This document shows positions 22,461-33,959 of a stretch of DNA of 64,000 nt, in pieces; position 1 is the stretch's first letter; every line of letters begins with the position of its first letter. The DNA lies in assembly GCF_943734655.1 (NCBI RefSeq), contig NC_071354.1, positions 47,794,044 to 47,858,043 of the forward strand, read 5' to 3'. Origin of the DNA: Sabethes cyaneus (Eukaryota > Arthropoda > Insecta > Diptera > Culicidae). The position numbers and the translations under genes are program-made. The notes beneath the pieces were generated by a model. The model was not told where the DNA came from. It saw nothing but the letters and a program-made list of their open reading frames with translations, and did no database searches.

Positions 22461-22789
22461 TGTGCAAGCAGATTCGAGTCGTTTGGCACATTACCTAACG
22501 ATACTTTCTAAAACAGCGAGGCCTAATTTCATCGATTTATTCTTAAAACTTTACACTTTGCATTTAAATAAAATAGGAAAGGATACACTGGAAATCAGGG
22601 ATTGTCCAGTATAATTTTTAACATTTTTCTCTAGTCATCACCAAACGCTAGGCCCCCCTGAAGCGCGAGGCTCCATGCGACCGCACGGGTTTGCCAGCCT
22701 AAACGCTGGCTCTGATTGTATCTCATTAGAAGTTTGGGAGCATATCAAATAGCTCGACATTAAACAAATCCATGGAATTCAAATTTTTA

Positions 22790-24000
22790 CGCTCATTTTA
22801 CATTTTACATCATATTTTCGTGGATTTCAGGGCAGCATACGATACAGTCGAGTGCGAACAGCTATGCCAGATAATGCACGAGTACGGTTTTCCGCACAAA
22901 CTGACGCGGTTGATCAAAGCTACCCTGGAGCAAGTGATTACGTGTTACGTGCATGTTTCGAAGCCACCGTCGAATTCATTCGAATCGCACAGAGGGTTGC
23001 GGCAAGGGGATGGACTGTCCTACACGTTATTCAATTCGCTATTGTTAGTGTGATCCGGTAAGACCGCGTCGAAACGGGAAGAACGATATTTAGCAACAGT
23101 AACCAACTCGTAGCCTTCGCAGACGACCTCAACATCACTTTTACAAGCCTTGGGACAACGGAGGCAGTCTACGTCAGATTGAAAATGGAGGCTAGGATGA
23201 TTGGGTTACAAATCAATGTGTTGAAATCCAAATACACTGAAGTCGCTTTTTACGCGGTTTTTTTACGCGAATTTCGAAATTTACGCGTTTTTACACGAAT
23301 TTCGGAATTTACGCGGTTTTTTACGCGAATTTCGGAATTAACGCGGTTTTTACGCGAATTTCGGAACTTACGCGGTTTTTACGCGATTTTCGGGATTTAC
23401 GCGGTTTTTTACGCGCATTTCGGAATTTACGCAGTTCTTTTTACGCGATTTTCGGAATTTATGCGGTTTTTTACGCGATTTTCGGAATTTACGCTGTTTT
23501 TTTACGCGGACGTATCCTTCGCGTAAAAAGCGACTTGAGTGTATATGATAGGAACAAGCTCCAGAGAAAACAACGTTTGCCTCTCACAGACAGTGACTAT
23601 TGACGGCGACAAACTAGAAGTAGTTGATGAGTTCGTAAAGGGACCTTTGCTCACCGCCGACAATAATACGAGTAAGAAGATTCAACGACGCATTGAAGCT
23701 GGAAATCGATCCTACTTTTCCTTCCGCAAGATGTTTCGATCACTGCCGCACAAAGCTGGTGAAATTTGGGAGACTACAATGAGCCGGCCACGTCACAAGA
23801 TTGCCGGACGACTGACTGTGCAATGAAATCCGCTCTCTTCAAGAACCCCACCGGCATTAGGAATAGAGGGGCCCATCGTGCTAGATGGCTTGACCGGATT
23901 GAATCCGACTTGCATGTGTCGAGACGATCAAGGAATTGGCCCAGGACCGAGTACAGTGGAGAAGAATTCTTGATACAGCAAGAGCCACCGCGGCTCTTTG
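22790..24000 (+). pseudogene. RTE-like LINE reverse transcriptase remnant
   Basis: Begins within RT at VDFRAAYDTVECEQL (block A), followed by GLRQGDGLSYTLFNSLL (block B, the RQGD form used by RTE-like elements), VAFADDLNITF near 23113-23145 (catalytic FADD), and a C-terminal segment with EVVDEFV, NNTSKKIQRRIEAGNRSYF and ARWLDRIESDL. A MITE (23235-23541) splits it after the LQINVLKSKY thumb motif. Frameshifts follow 23040 and 23825. The 44820-45080 remnant belongs to a similar element. Confidence 0.8.
23235..23541. mobile_element. 307-bp TA-target MITE made of minisatellite units
   Basis: Ends are inverted repeats (CACTGAAGTCGCTTTTTACG on the left, reverse complement CACTCAAGTCGCTTTTTACG on the right) with TA on both sides (23233-23234, 23542-23543), as for Tc1/mariner-type MITEs. 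The interior is about nine units of ~28 bp of the form TTTTTACGCGAATTTCGGAA. Its open frame (FTRISEFTRFF...) is only translated repeat. It interrupts the RTE-like LINE. The ends match the MITE at 57652-57842. Confidence 0.9.
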
Positions 24001-24049
24001 CTGGTAGGCGTAAGTACGTACTTTTGCATTACAAATCTCGTCCCTAGAA

Positions 24050-25480
24050 CCAGATAGCGAAGCAAGTTATAATTTACCCTTGGACAAGTGGCTCAATTCG
24101 CAGCTCAAGCAAGTACCATTCTTATAACTGCCCTGACTTCATTGTTGGTAAATGCAGAATTCAGTAGGAAGGAGAGATATGCAGAAGGGGCCTGAGGATA
24201 AACTCACGCTAAAGTCACTTAACATAAAATGGCCTGATTCTACTAAGATTTGAACACTTGTCAAGGCAGGCTCAGTAACCTTGTGTGTGTTACTCTTGTT
24301 GACTTTTTCGGTGAGAAATAAGAACTAAAATGTTTTCAGCGGACGTTTCGACTTACTATGCTTCAGTCTTTTATTACGCCTAAAACATGATCACATTTAT
24401 TTAAATATTTACACAATTTACTATTGTCAAGTCTTGACAATAGATGACAATAGACAATTGACCATCAGTAGATATGCACGTTTTCAACTTCTAGTAGATG
24501 GTTCCTAAGAACTTCATCAGATGGTAATTTCGAAAGATTTATTTAGCACTGCATGTTTTTAACGGATTTAACTAATCTTTCTCAGCATCCACCCATATGA
24601 GGACTGCTCGGAGGTAAGAAAGTCTTTAAAGTATTTGAATGATGTTGCGATTTCTTCCACTAGTTTATTCTGGTTCATGCAATGCCAAGCTTCACCCAAT
24701 TCACGTTCCGCACAAACAAAATTTATTCAGTGATCACTGTATATTGTTGAAGCTGCTCCTCTTTTAGCTATAACCTTAGGCAAAGACACAATACAACAGT
24801 TTGTGTCGAGCGAGTATGTGACAACCATAATAATGGCACGTAATGAGTATTCATCATCTCTTCTCAGTGCGTGAGTGAGCTCATTCAGCTGTGCTTGCCG
24901 AAAACAAAATCTGAGGGTTTGTACACAAGACACGCATAGGTGACGTAGGACTACGTAACTCTCTTTGTAGCGATAGTAGGATGTATCCATGTATGTAATG
25001 ATACGATTCTTCGTGTATACAACCTACATACGCAACGCTTATCAAAGTAGTAACATTGTAGGCGTTCAATCCTCAACCGATTTTGGAGTTATATCCATGA
25101 TTATATCTGCAGTTTACAAAAGAAGAACACTGATAATAAAACATTCACAAGTTGCAGACGTTTTGGAAGTGACAGAAAATGTCGCGCATGACCAGAGAAC
25201 TTATTTCCGCCATTTGTTGGACGTCCGCAACGGCGAAAAGTTTAATTTTTGCCTCGTTGCTTGTGTTATTATGGTATCAACTGAGCTACAAAATATAATA
25301 AACTCTTCAATCGTTGTGTGATCCTTAAAAGGATCGATTGTTTGATTATCATAACTCTAGCTTGCATTAAACTTGCACTAACGCACCTAACGTAATTCTC
25401 TTTTTGGTAAATTGGAGTACCGATGACCGCTAACCAGGCACGGCTTGTTGCAACGGACCAGCCGGAAAGTCTCAGCAGCT
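24050..25480. other. no gene seen
   Basis: Open frames up to 110 residues occur but have no recognisable motif, signal peptide or splice context. A TTGTCAAGTCTTGACAATAG palindrome lies near 24424. Content is unremarkable intergenic DNA. Confidence 0.35.
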
Positions 25481-25494
25481 ATGCGATCGACGAA

Positions 25495-25765
25495 GCCGTT
25501 CGTGTATGGTCATGAGTCACGATGAAATACCAGTCCAGGTTGTCAACTGCAAGTGACGTGGCATAATTCTGGTCGTTTTGTTGTCGTGAGCAGCATATTT
25601 TCTGCCAATTCCAGAACTTCAGCAGCCAGATATTCCATCACGGCAGCGAAACGAGTGCTCCAGCTCCAACACGCTCAGCATACTTTCCTTGCCTCAGCAG
25701 CCGATGAACACGATCAACTGACGACGATGTGCACCGTAGGGCAAACAATGTTTCAAATACAACCT
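25495..25765 (-). pseudogene. histone H2A pseudogene fragment
   Basis: On the minus strand the reading RVHRLLRQGKYAERVGAGA (about 25709-25653) matches the start of the canonical H2A histone fold, then after a stop the order continues as (V)MEYLAAEVLELA-like sequence near 25600-25640 and PRHLQL at about 25545-25560, encoded in other frames. The NYAERVGAGA-type motif points to canonical H2A rather than H2A.Z. The N-terminal tail is not recognisable, stops and frameshifts break the fold, and no other histone gene is near. It is a decayed copy, possibly retroposed; H2A genes are intronless so that cannot be told from structure. Confidence 0.8.
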
Positions 25766-25899
25766 TTAAAATTATACCACGGATGTGACTCGAAAACTGC
25801 CTGTCCGATGTGTCGCCAACGAAAACCGCTGACCGAATGACGATGCGCAGTAAAAGACATAGCAGCCAAAACCATATCGCCATACTGGCGGATAATTCG

Positions 25900-27650
25900 G
25901 TTTGTTGGCGTCTCGCTTGGTGAATTTGGATGTTTTCGTTGCCTTATCCGGGGAAACAGCTGAAGCTCAAGAATTTTCGATCGAATTCTATAGGGCGTAA
26001 ATTAAATACAATCATAAGGAAGCTTAACCCATAGCTCATATCGTATATATTTTTGTCATCCGTGATAGGGAAGTACTGACGAGGGAAGCCAAAAATATGA
26101 AAATAATTCAATTTTTCTATGACGCGTATTGAAAATCAATAGTTTTCTATATTTTCAATATTTTCCAAATCGATTTTCCGATCAATTGGTGTAAATATCT
26201 TGGAAATCTATTGAAAATTTACTGAATTATATGCCGAAGCGTGAAAACGCATCGCCACTTTGATGACGTCATTTCTAACAACCAATCACGAAGCGAGAAT
26301 TCTGGTAAAACATAGGTCCATTATGTTTACTTTTTCAATAGTTCAACATCAAGAATCCATACTTTTCTGCATTTGGACCAATTCTTAGAAAATTTTGCAA
26401 TCGATTGGTGTAAGAATATTGAAAATCGATCGGGAAACCACTAAGCTATTAACGTTCAAAAACTAACCACTTCTCGAGAAAGATTTTTTGGAATTACCCC
26501 CTATACCAGCTACCTTCCTGAAAGACGTAGTCCTGAGCATGATGGCAAACGACTGGCGTTTCTTCTGGACCAACCGAGTAGATAACAATCAATTCTCTGC
26601 TGCATAAACAAGAGCAGTCACACAAAAATAATATTGTCTCTGAGTGAGTGTGTGGAGAGCGGTAAAAATTGGACGAATGCAACAAAACTAGAAATTAGAC
26701 AACCAAATGGAATGTGTGGCGGTGGTATAATGGTCTCACACTTGACCGGCTATCGTGAGTCCGTAATAAAAAAAATGAAAAAAAATTTAGATAGGTTATA
26801 TGGCAATAGAAACCCGATCAAATTTATAACAAAATGAGTTCTAAATAACTTTTTATAACAAAATAAGTTTTTATAATAAAATCTCCTTTGCGTTTTGTTA
26901 CAAACTTAGTCTCGTTAGTAGTTAAAACAACAAAAATTGTACCAAAGCCGCTCTAGGCATATCACAATTACATCAAATTATCAAATTTGATCTAGTTTAT
27001 TTCAAGATGAGTTACAAAAACCAGCATTCTGCCCTGCTTTATAACCAAAATGTACCAAACCGTGTTATAAGTAGCAGAACGAGATATATTCTTTGTAAAA
27101 CATTTCCTGTGTTGCAAGTTTTGCTATAGCATTTATAATACACTTTGATTGAATTATCAACTGCAGCGTCTAATCGTCTACGCTTACGTAACCTCTACGT
27201 AAGTCAAAAATGTAAAACCCTAAACAAGAGACTCTCTCTGAGCTGTGTACAGATCACAAAGTGTAATCTTTGGTTTAAGCCGAACAGTTTTAGAAAGTTT
27301 GTAAAAGAGCGCTTTCTTCAACAATAGTGTAGAAAATAATTAACACTACAATTGCCCTATACAGCATTTTTTCGAATTATGTTCGCTGAGGCGCTGTTGC
27401 CAAAAGAACATATACTGAGTAAAAAACAACAAATGAAGCCTGAATGTGATCATTTCGTTAAAAAATTTGTGGTGTATTCAGTAATGAGTGTGCCTTATAG
27501 GAAAGTACAGAAGCAGCACATTATTTTGTTTCTAGTTTTGAGATTATAGCTGAAACTCTGCTGTACTCTTAAAGAAATGCTGTGGGATATTTAAATCGCC
27601 AATCATTTCATTATTCAATTTCTCAATCCTTAATTCTCTAGTATTTGAAA
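25900..27650. other. no gene seen
   Basis: AT-rich intergenic DNA. Around 26110-26440 an AATATTGAAAATCGATY-like theme is repeated in both orientations and looks like decayed MITE ends. At 26716-26730 a GGTGGTATAATGG phrase resembles a tRNA A box without a B box. Confidence 0.35.
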
Positions 27651-27659
27651 GTCCACCTT

Positions 27660-28110
27660 TATGTTTTCCGTGTTCAAGAAAGACAACAAACGGAATGTCT
27701 CACACTACCGAGGAATTATTTCTTTGTGCGCTCGCCTAAAAATTTTCGAGCCAATTGTTTGTAAGCCATAGAATCACAAATAGAACTAACTCAGGTCAGG
27801 ATGATGCAACCAACACTGACCATTTAATTCTGCTGGCTAAACTCGAAACGCTCGATGTGTCCGCGGGTTTAACGGTCTTGCCTAATTCTTATCTACGAAA
27901 CCGCAGGATGGCAGCAATACTTGAAGCGTCCCTATGTTGTTGGTTCCAAAATAATTCGGAAGTACCCCAGGGGAGCACGTGAGGACCACTACTGTTTTAT
28001 TTGTTTATAAACGATATGTCCCAACTATTATCGTTCGGTACAAAATTACTTTAAACGGATGATACTAAAATCTATATAAGCGTTCGCAACCCCGAGATTG
28101 TCTGAGAGTT
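27660..28110 (+). pseudogene. LINE reverse transcriptase remnant
   Basis: Highly degenerate. HYRGIISLCA with RLKIFEPIV (about 27700-27760) matches the NYRGI-SLCAISKLFE block of the element at 8863-9570. Near 27962-28020 GSTPGEHVRTTTVLF followed by LFINDM in a shifted frame is a decayed SGVPQGS-LGPLLF block. Internal sequence between these is shortened. Confidence 0.65.
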
Positions 28111-28311
28111 CAAGAGCTGATAACCCGGTTTTCTGAGCCGAAGCAGCAATTAGTTTTATAACGTTCCTCTAGTGGTTTTCATGACCAATTTTATGAAACC
28201 GCTAATAAAACTGAAAGCTCCTGAACTGAATTTTGAAACAATCTGAACAAACCGCTATAAAACTCCCTTCGACCAAGTGGCTCACTCTTCACCAGGGTTT
28301 TAAACCCTCTT

Positions 28312-28940
28312 TAAGGGGTTATATACAACATACAGTTAGGAGGCTCAAAAAAGTCAATTTACCTAGAATTTTTCTAGAGAAAACCTTTGGAAAATTTGTA
28401 TACACCTTACAATTACTTTTGACTGTATTTTAACATATTTGTTTTCAAAAATAGTTCCTGAAATAACTGCTATAGTTCATGCCCTGGAACTCTTATAAAA
28501 TAGGGCGTCTGGCAGTGAGCACGATATCTACGGACTGAATATATATTGATCGAAGAAATTAGCAAAATAATCGTTTTTGACAAAATGGTGGCTGCTCAAA
28601 CACAAAAAATCGATCCGGCGTAAATCGTTGATGCAAAACTTTCGATTAATTTCTAGCATATATCCTTAGAACACTTGTGTTGTGTTGTTTGAAGCGGATC
28701 GGTTCAGTGGTTTTCGAGAAATCTTGCTCACCGACTTTTAAAACACGGTTTTGAAAAATTTTGCTTTCCTTCGCTCAATCGCTTTGATACATCGTTACAA
28801 ATATGCGTGTAACTTCGTTAGTATTTAACGGATTGACATGAAATTTTCTGTGTGCATACTTAAATATAAAAAGAAAGAAAAAATGAAATAAAAAGAAAAT
28901 CGATTACTCGAAAATTATAACTCTACATAACCCCTCAAAA
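28312..28940. mobile_element. insertion with AGGGGTTAT ends inside family A
   Basis: Left end TTAAGGGGTTATATACAA and right end ACATAACCCCTCAAAAA are inverted relatives. The family A sequence is continuous across it when compared with 36560-36590. No open frame of note. It is probably a MITE of about 630 bp. No clear target duplication. Confidence 0.6.
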
Positions 28941-29803
28941 AGCAGGTTGTAAGCTCAAGCTGCTGAAAGCAGTAAAACAGCCATAAACTAATGAAGCTTT
29001 TTGCTTTGTTCCATAAAATTATAACGCTTACTCTGGTTAAAAAGCTAAATCAGTCAACCAGTTTTGTTAACTTGTTTGTATACATTCGTGAGCAGAAAAC
29101 TTACACATTTACTGTCAGATCATCCTGAGCGATTTGGTTTATAGCGACTGTGATAAAATATCGGATAGAAAAATCAATAAACAATAAATTTTCCGCAGTT
29201 TCCATAATTGTGCAGCATATGCGCATTAAATTTTATCGCGCGTATTGATATGATAGGTGGATAAAGTCAACGCGCCATTGAAATTTTGCAATTCTCGAAA
29301 ACTGGTTGATTTAACAAAATAAATATATTCAGTTAGTCAATCTCAATTTTCAGCAAAATCATTTTAGTTGCTTTCTGTATCAGGAAAACCGATTGATATT
29401 AGCTTTCTGTCTGCAAAACACTTTGCTTCGATGAATTTTTGTTCGCGTGTTAAAACAAAATACTGGAATATGGCAACACGGCCTCGCATAATAAAAGGTT
29501 TTGGTGTTGAATTTTAGTATTCTTTATAAAAGCCGCAATAAACCTGTTTGGTCAGGGTTTTACCGTATGAATAGCTCTATAATACCAACAGATTTCTTGC
29601 GGATTGAGAAGCAACCGCGATATGATCAATTTGATTGGTGCGCCATTTTGTATTGCTACGCCACACTTATGGTAAGTTTATAAGAGACGTGGTGTAGTTT
29701 TATCGTGGTAATATAAGCAACCACAATAAATTTGCTTTATTAACAGTTTTACTATGGTTTCATGGCTAGCTATAAGTGCGTTTGACTTGTATCCTCTCGG
29801 TAT

Positions 29804-30405
29804 TTATTTATTTATTTATTTAATGCATTCATCTGACAATGTCTTAATGAAGGTCACACAAGTTCTTACAAAGCATCAGATCTTGACAATTTTTGAACAA
29901 AAATTCGACTAGGCTCTCCAAATTCGTACAGTTCTTCAACTAGAGAGAACATCCGGATGCATAAAGTTACTGGTTCGTTGTACCCAAACGTGGTTCGGTG
30001 GAATTCCGTGTGCAATAAAGCCGTAGTTCGCAGGGATCTTGTCGATGTTCGGAAATTCACTTTTGAAAGCAGCGTCGGCGAATCAAAATCGTTGTTTTGC
30101 CATCAGCGTTGCCTGCTGAACTTTTCTGCGCCATTCCAGTGTGTCCAAACCGAGTAGAAGACAACGTTCACGATAAGGAGGAAGATTCTCTGGGTGCCCT
30201 CCAAGGCAAATCTCTGAGGGCAATACGGATAAATCGTCTTTGGATGCGTTCGATTCTTAAATTCCAGGTGAGCTTGTGCGGTTGCCAAATTACGCAGGCA
30301 TTTTCAAGCAAAGTACGGACTAATGCACAGTATAAAGATTTCCAGCAGTGAGGGTCCTTAAAAACTCTTCCAATTTTGGAGATAAATCCTAGTTGTCGGG
30401 ATACT
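29804..30405 (-). pseudogene. LINE ORF2 C-terminal fragment with (TAAA)n tail
   Basis: A (TTTA)n run at 29804-29822 is the 3' tail of a minus-strand LINE, 5'-truncated to ~600 bp. Reading in reverse, IYPYCPQRFALEGTQRIFLL, then DSPTLLSKVNFRTSTRSLR and TTFGYNEPVTLCIRMFS, match the conserved region after the RT of Jockey/I-type elements (the LLSKINF.VP.R.LR pattern). It is inserted in family A; the flank TATCCTCTCGGTA continues as TTGCGTAATACC beyond it. Confidence 0.8.
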
Positions 30406-30499
30406 GACTATATTGCGTAATACCACAATAAAACCAGAGGAAATGAAATACCGCAATAAATACAAATTTTTGATTGCTTTAAACTGTACTCTAAAGTTA

Positions 30500-31380
30500 T
30501 TCAGTATGTTCAAATACACATTATTTCTGAGGAGCGTTTTTTAGAGTTAGTTAGTAGGTAGAGTTAGTCGCTTCAATTAGATTTTAATATGTAATCAGGG
30601 ATGAGTGTGGTAAAATGAACCATTCTTGCATTTCGTACAGAATAGAATGGATGGACTTTGATTTTTCTCATGCTTTGACAACATTTGGAAGCTATTTGAG
30701 TTCATTTCACGGGCAGCAAATAAGTTTTTTTTTACTGTTTAATTAGCCTTTACAATAATTTTTTAGGATAATAGAGCAAAATGGACATCTTCCCAAGGTC
30801 TGCAAAAGATGAGACTATCACCAATCGATTCCTTGCATGTTTTTACGTAGGAATAGGTATCTTGTAAGATTCCAGACTAGCGACTTCACTTCAATTAAAT
30901 GGGATTACGTGCTCCGTTTTGCCCATTGTGCATTATTTTAAACTAGCAATTCCCAAAAATAAAAGAAAATTTCGCTTGTTTTTTAGGAAAAACTGGTGAC
31001 CGGAAATTTTTCGAATATTTTTTCGTTAATAAGTTCATAAACTAATTCAATATTTCATAAAATTCTATTATACTTTGGCTCAAGTCTACATATACGATAA
31101 TGCCTAAAAATTCCCACAGTCCTACGTCAAATGAGCCAGCGCAGTCGTGTCCCAGACACAATCAGCGTGAGTGTAGAGATTCCAAACCACAAACCTGCTA
31201 CTACTACCTACATGCTATTAGACAGAAAACTCAAACTAAACTCGAGAGAATTTTCAAAAACCTGGTAATTTTTTCTAAATTTACAGGAAAACTCCCTATA
31301 ATTTTACTGATATTAAAAAAGCGTACAAACATATGTATATGCTTTGCCAAAAATAATTGCGACTATAATCATGCATGTGA
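30500..31380. other. no gene seen
   Basis: AT-rich intergenic DNA with no coding motif on either strand and no repeat shared with the rest of the window that I could recognise. Confidence 0.35.
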
Positions 31381-31394
31381 GATGTTTCCTATGA

Positions 31395-31470
31395 ATGGAA
31401 ACGGGTTTTGCAGGCGCACCGCAAGGAAGTAACCTGGGACCATTAGTATCTGCTCCGATTCTAACAGTTG
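31395..31470 (+). pseudogene. LINE RT block B fragment
   Basis: Encodes GFAGAPQGSNLGPLVSAP, a decayed form of the SGVPQGSNLGPLLF block of Jockey-type RT. Only this block is recognisable. It shows that the surrounding sequence includes an old LINE. Confidence 0.55.
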
Positions 31471-31479
31471 AAATACACC

Positions 31480-32240
31480 CCCAAAGCAAGTTTTCCTATC
31501 AACAAAATTCTACGCAAAATCTTTCTAAAACAGCCAGAATCTGAAACGGGCCTCTCTTTTTTGGTTGGGTTCGAAATTTACCTACATTTGACAACATGCA
31601 CCTTTCACAAATATTGGCAATATTTTGACCAAAGAATAACTTTGAAAAAGGGATTTTTCATAGGGATTATATTAAAAAATCGCATCTTGAAAACTATGGA
31701 TTGCTCTAAATTGGTTTCCAAGAAAGAGTTGTAGGAAGTTTTAGAAACACTGAAGTTTAGAAAATGTGCTCTCCCTTAAGAAGGTTTTTAGCTGGTCATC
31801 GCGCAAACGTGTGTGCCATTCGTGTCTAAAACTGCATCTAATGTGTTTGGGATTTACATTGAGAAATGTTTGGTATGAACCCTACGAATTATAAATAGCT
31901 AGATCTATCATATTTTCTTTTGTGTGCCAGAAGAGATATTGTGAAAGTCTTAATGATCGACTCTTGTAGCAGATCGTCATATTTTACTACCTACCGGTGG
32001 AAACCACACTGTTGCTATAAGGATGCGATACGCTTCTCTAAGCAATGAAAGTGATCAAAAAAAGAACTGAAAGACTAAACGAATCACTGTGATGACATTA
32101 CTAATTTGCGTCAACAATCGCTGGCGATTAGTGATAATTGAACGCAAATGCTTGGTCACGCGGCACTCATCAATCTCATCATAGGGGCAGGCAAATTGTT
32201 ATTATCCCACTACTAAGTAGCAGTAGGCTGCGTAGAGCGG
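31480..32240. other. intergenic, no gene seen
   Basis: No coding motif. The last ~100 bp contain the promoter of the first OBP gene. Confidence 0.4.
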
Positions 32241-32246
32241 AAAGCC

Positions 32247-32253
32247 TATAAAA
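32247..32253 (+). promoter_or_regulatory. TATA box of OBP gene 1
   Basis: TATAAAA lies 65-71 bp upstream of the start codon at 32318, which leaves about 40 bp of 5' UTR after a start site 25-30 bp downstream. The spacing suits a TATA-driven tissue-specific gene. Confidence 0.7.
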
Positions 32254-32317
32254 CTGCCAATACCCTTCAATGTAAGTGCACTTGTTGATTGTTCCAGAGA
32301 CTAGTTCTTCGAAGAAA

Positions 32318-32814
32318 ATGGCGTTCCATTCGAAAGTTTTCCTACTATTATTTTTTGCTGCAACTTTGGTAAGTGAATACAATTCCCTCCCAAAGCGATA
32401 AAGTTCCTCGGTTAATTAGAAGGCATTCGATTGAAGGTTTCCTCGCATACGATTCGCTCGCTGGTGGACGAATGCAAAAAAACGGTCGCGATTAGTGATG
32501 AGCTGGAAAAGTCCTTTCTGGAACTTCAGTTTCCCCCGGAGGAGGAGGCGTCCCGCTGTCTGATGCACTGCATCGGGGAAACGTTGCAACTGTTCGACGG
32601 CGAAACCGGAGCCGTGAGGTTGGACAATATTAAGACGTTGCTCGGACATGGATCGGAAAGTTCGCAGGAGGAGTTCAGCGAGGAGCACATCAAGTGTCTG
32701 GAGGAGGTGAGCGATGACAAGGAGGACAGCTGTTCGATGGCTTTCCAGGTGTACCAGTGCTTCGAGAAGGAATTTCTGGAACTTATGAAGAAGGACTTGG
32801 ACGAAAGTAAATGA
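32318..32814 (+). CDS. odorant-binding protein 1 (classic OBP)
   Basis: Two exons, 32318-32368 and 32437-32814, with a 68-bp phase-0 GT-AG intron; product 142 residues. It is a secreted helical carrier of small hydrophobic ligands. The signal peptide is MAFHSKVFLLLFFAATL. Six cysteines at residues 30, 58, 62, 104, 116 and 125 give spacings C-27-C-3-C-41-C-11-C-8-C, the classic OBP pattern with C2-X3-C3 and C5-X8-C6. LFDGETG after C3 recalls the Y/FDDETG turn of its neighbours and of the Obp99/Obp44a-like group. Acceptor choice: ATTGAAG|GTTTCC keeps the frame, whereas an AG at 32419 would run into a stop. AATAAA follows at 32857-32862. It is first of three same-strand paralogues. Ligand unknown; no one-to-one orthologue name assigned. 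Confidence 0.9.
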
Positions 32815-32856
32815 ATATGATGTCTGCTTGTGATTAAAACAGTAACTAACCAAAAT

Positions 32857-32862
32857 AATAAA
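32857..32862 (+). terminator. polyadenylation signal of OBP gene 1
   Basis: AATAAA 43 bp after the stop codon, in an A/T-rich stretch. Confidence 0.7.
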
Positions 32863-33015
32863 TAATTCTAATCAAACAACTCGGTCTGTTATAATTTTAT
32901 TCGTCCGCTTTCTGTCCGATAAGATTGATGAGTATATTTTATAACAGTAAATAGTGCAGATGCGTTTTGTGCAATCAGTTTGACCTGAACTGACCGGAAA
33001 TCAGCGGCTGTCCAC

Positions 33016-33022
33016 TATAAAT
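33016..33022 (+). promoter_or_regulatory. TATA box of OBP gene 2
   Basis: CTATAAATG lies 53-59 bp upstream of the start codon at 33075. The predicted start near 33045 gives a short leader of about 30 bp. Confidence 0.7.
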
Positions 33023-33074
33023 GCAAGCGAGCACTCGGTCAATGAATTCACAGCTTTCCGTGCAGCTGTTCAAA

Positions 33075-33604
33075 ATGGCTCATCTTTCTCGGTGGATCGT
33101 TGTTGCTGTGCTCGTCGTAAGTTTGCTTTCGCGATTGCAATCGAAACGAAAACTGATGTCATTAACATATTTTTTTTATAGATTGCAACCGGTGAAATTA
33201 CCAGGTGCACTCCTACAGGCACTTCGGCGGACCGCAAGCAGAAATATAACGAATTCAAACGCACATGCGCCAAGATACTGCGAACTCCTGCCGACGAGTT
33301 GGAGCAATACATGAACTCCAAGTATTCGGAGAATCACGACACGTTCTGTTTCATCCGTTGCACCTCGATCTTGGACGGAGCCTACGACGATGCGACCGGT
33401 GTTAATCTGAGCCGAATGTACGAGTCGATGGGCGAAGGTCTTACCGAGGAACAGTTCACCGAACAGGCTAAAAGCTGCAGCGAACCGGTGGAAGGTGAAC
33501 CGGAAGAAACGTGCTACTGCAGGAAGGCGTGGAAGCAACTGTGGTGTGTCCGCAAGCAGTATCTGGACCGAAAGAAGGCACACGAGGAAGCGACGGAAGC
33601 TTAA
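33075..33604 (+). CDS. odorant-binding protein 2 (classic OBP with two extra cysteines)
   Basis: Exons 33075-33116 and 33182-33604, 65-bp phase-0 intron with an acceptor in a T-rich tract (TTTATAG); product 154 residues. The signal peptide MAHLSRWIVVAVLVIATG crosses the intron. The six canonical cysteines are residues 43, 70, 74, 113, 127 and 136 (C2-X3-C3, C5-X8-C6). Two additional cysteines, 23 (TRC just after the signal peptide) and 125 (TCYC), could pair with each other. YDDATG after C3 matches the DDETG of gene 3. The intron follows codon 14 against codon 17 in the two paralogues. AATAAA at 33657-33662. It lies ~260 bp after gene 1 and most likely arose by tandem duplication. Function: extracellular ligand carrier; ligand unknown. 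Confidence 0.9.
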
Positions 33605-33656
33605 GGTTTTTCGGTGATTCGATTTTGTGAGCAGTGTTTAATGGGAATTTTTACAC

Positions 33657-33662
33657 AATAAA
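33657..33662 (+). terminator. polyadenylation signal of OBP gene 2
   Basis: AATAAA 53 bp after the stop codon. Confidence 0.7.
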
Positions 33663-33959
33663 ACACGAGCGCAGTTTTATCGAAAAACCAATTTCCTAGC
33701 ATTTTCCGGGAAAGATGAAAGAAAAATCCTGTGAAAAATAGGGCGTGAAAAACATTCTCAAGGGTATGTTTTGTGATTTTGTTTTTTTTTTTTCGACAAA
33801 ACGAATCTGACTTGATGTTGAGCATCTACCTTTCGAAGATAGATTCGTAGCATCAGAATGACTGTTTGAAACTCACTAACCAACTCTCCAATACACTTAG
33901 AATCGTGATTAAACAATTCATAAAGTTAAATAAGTTCAATAAAGTTGATAATATCTTAA

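Larger units (their letters stand above)
28146..30500 (+). mobile_element. family A element copy with two nested insertions
   Basis: Aligned with the cleaner copy at 36407-37544: shared landmarks include GTGGTTTTCATGACCAATTT, AACCGCTAATAAAACT, CAGCATATGCGCATTAAATT and GCAACCACAATAAATTT. The alignment breaks at about 28308-28940 and again at about 29804-30405, where other elements have inserted. The interior of family A is rich in ACCGCTATAAAAC phrases and has no coding capacity. The outer TCCCAAGTAAC ends are decayed here. Confidence 0.75.

Noticed and set aside
23179..23526. 115-residue frame (TRISEFTRFF repeats)
   Set aside because: It is the MITE minisatellite translated.
26700..26760. 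tRNA-like GGTGGTATAATGG
   Set aside because: Resembles an A box, but no B box or cloverleaf follows.
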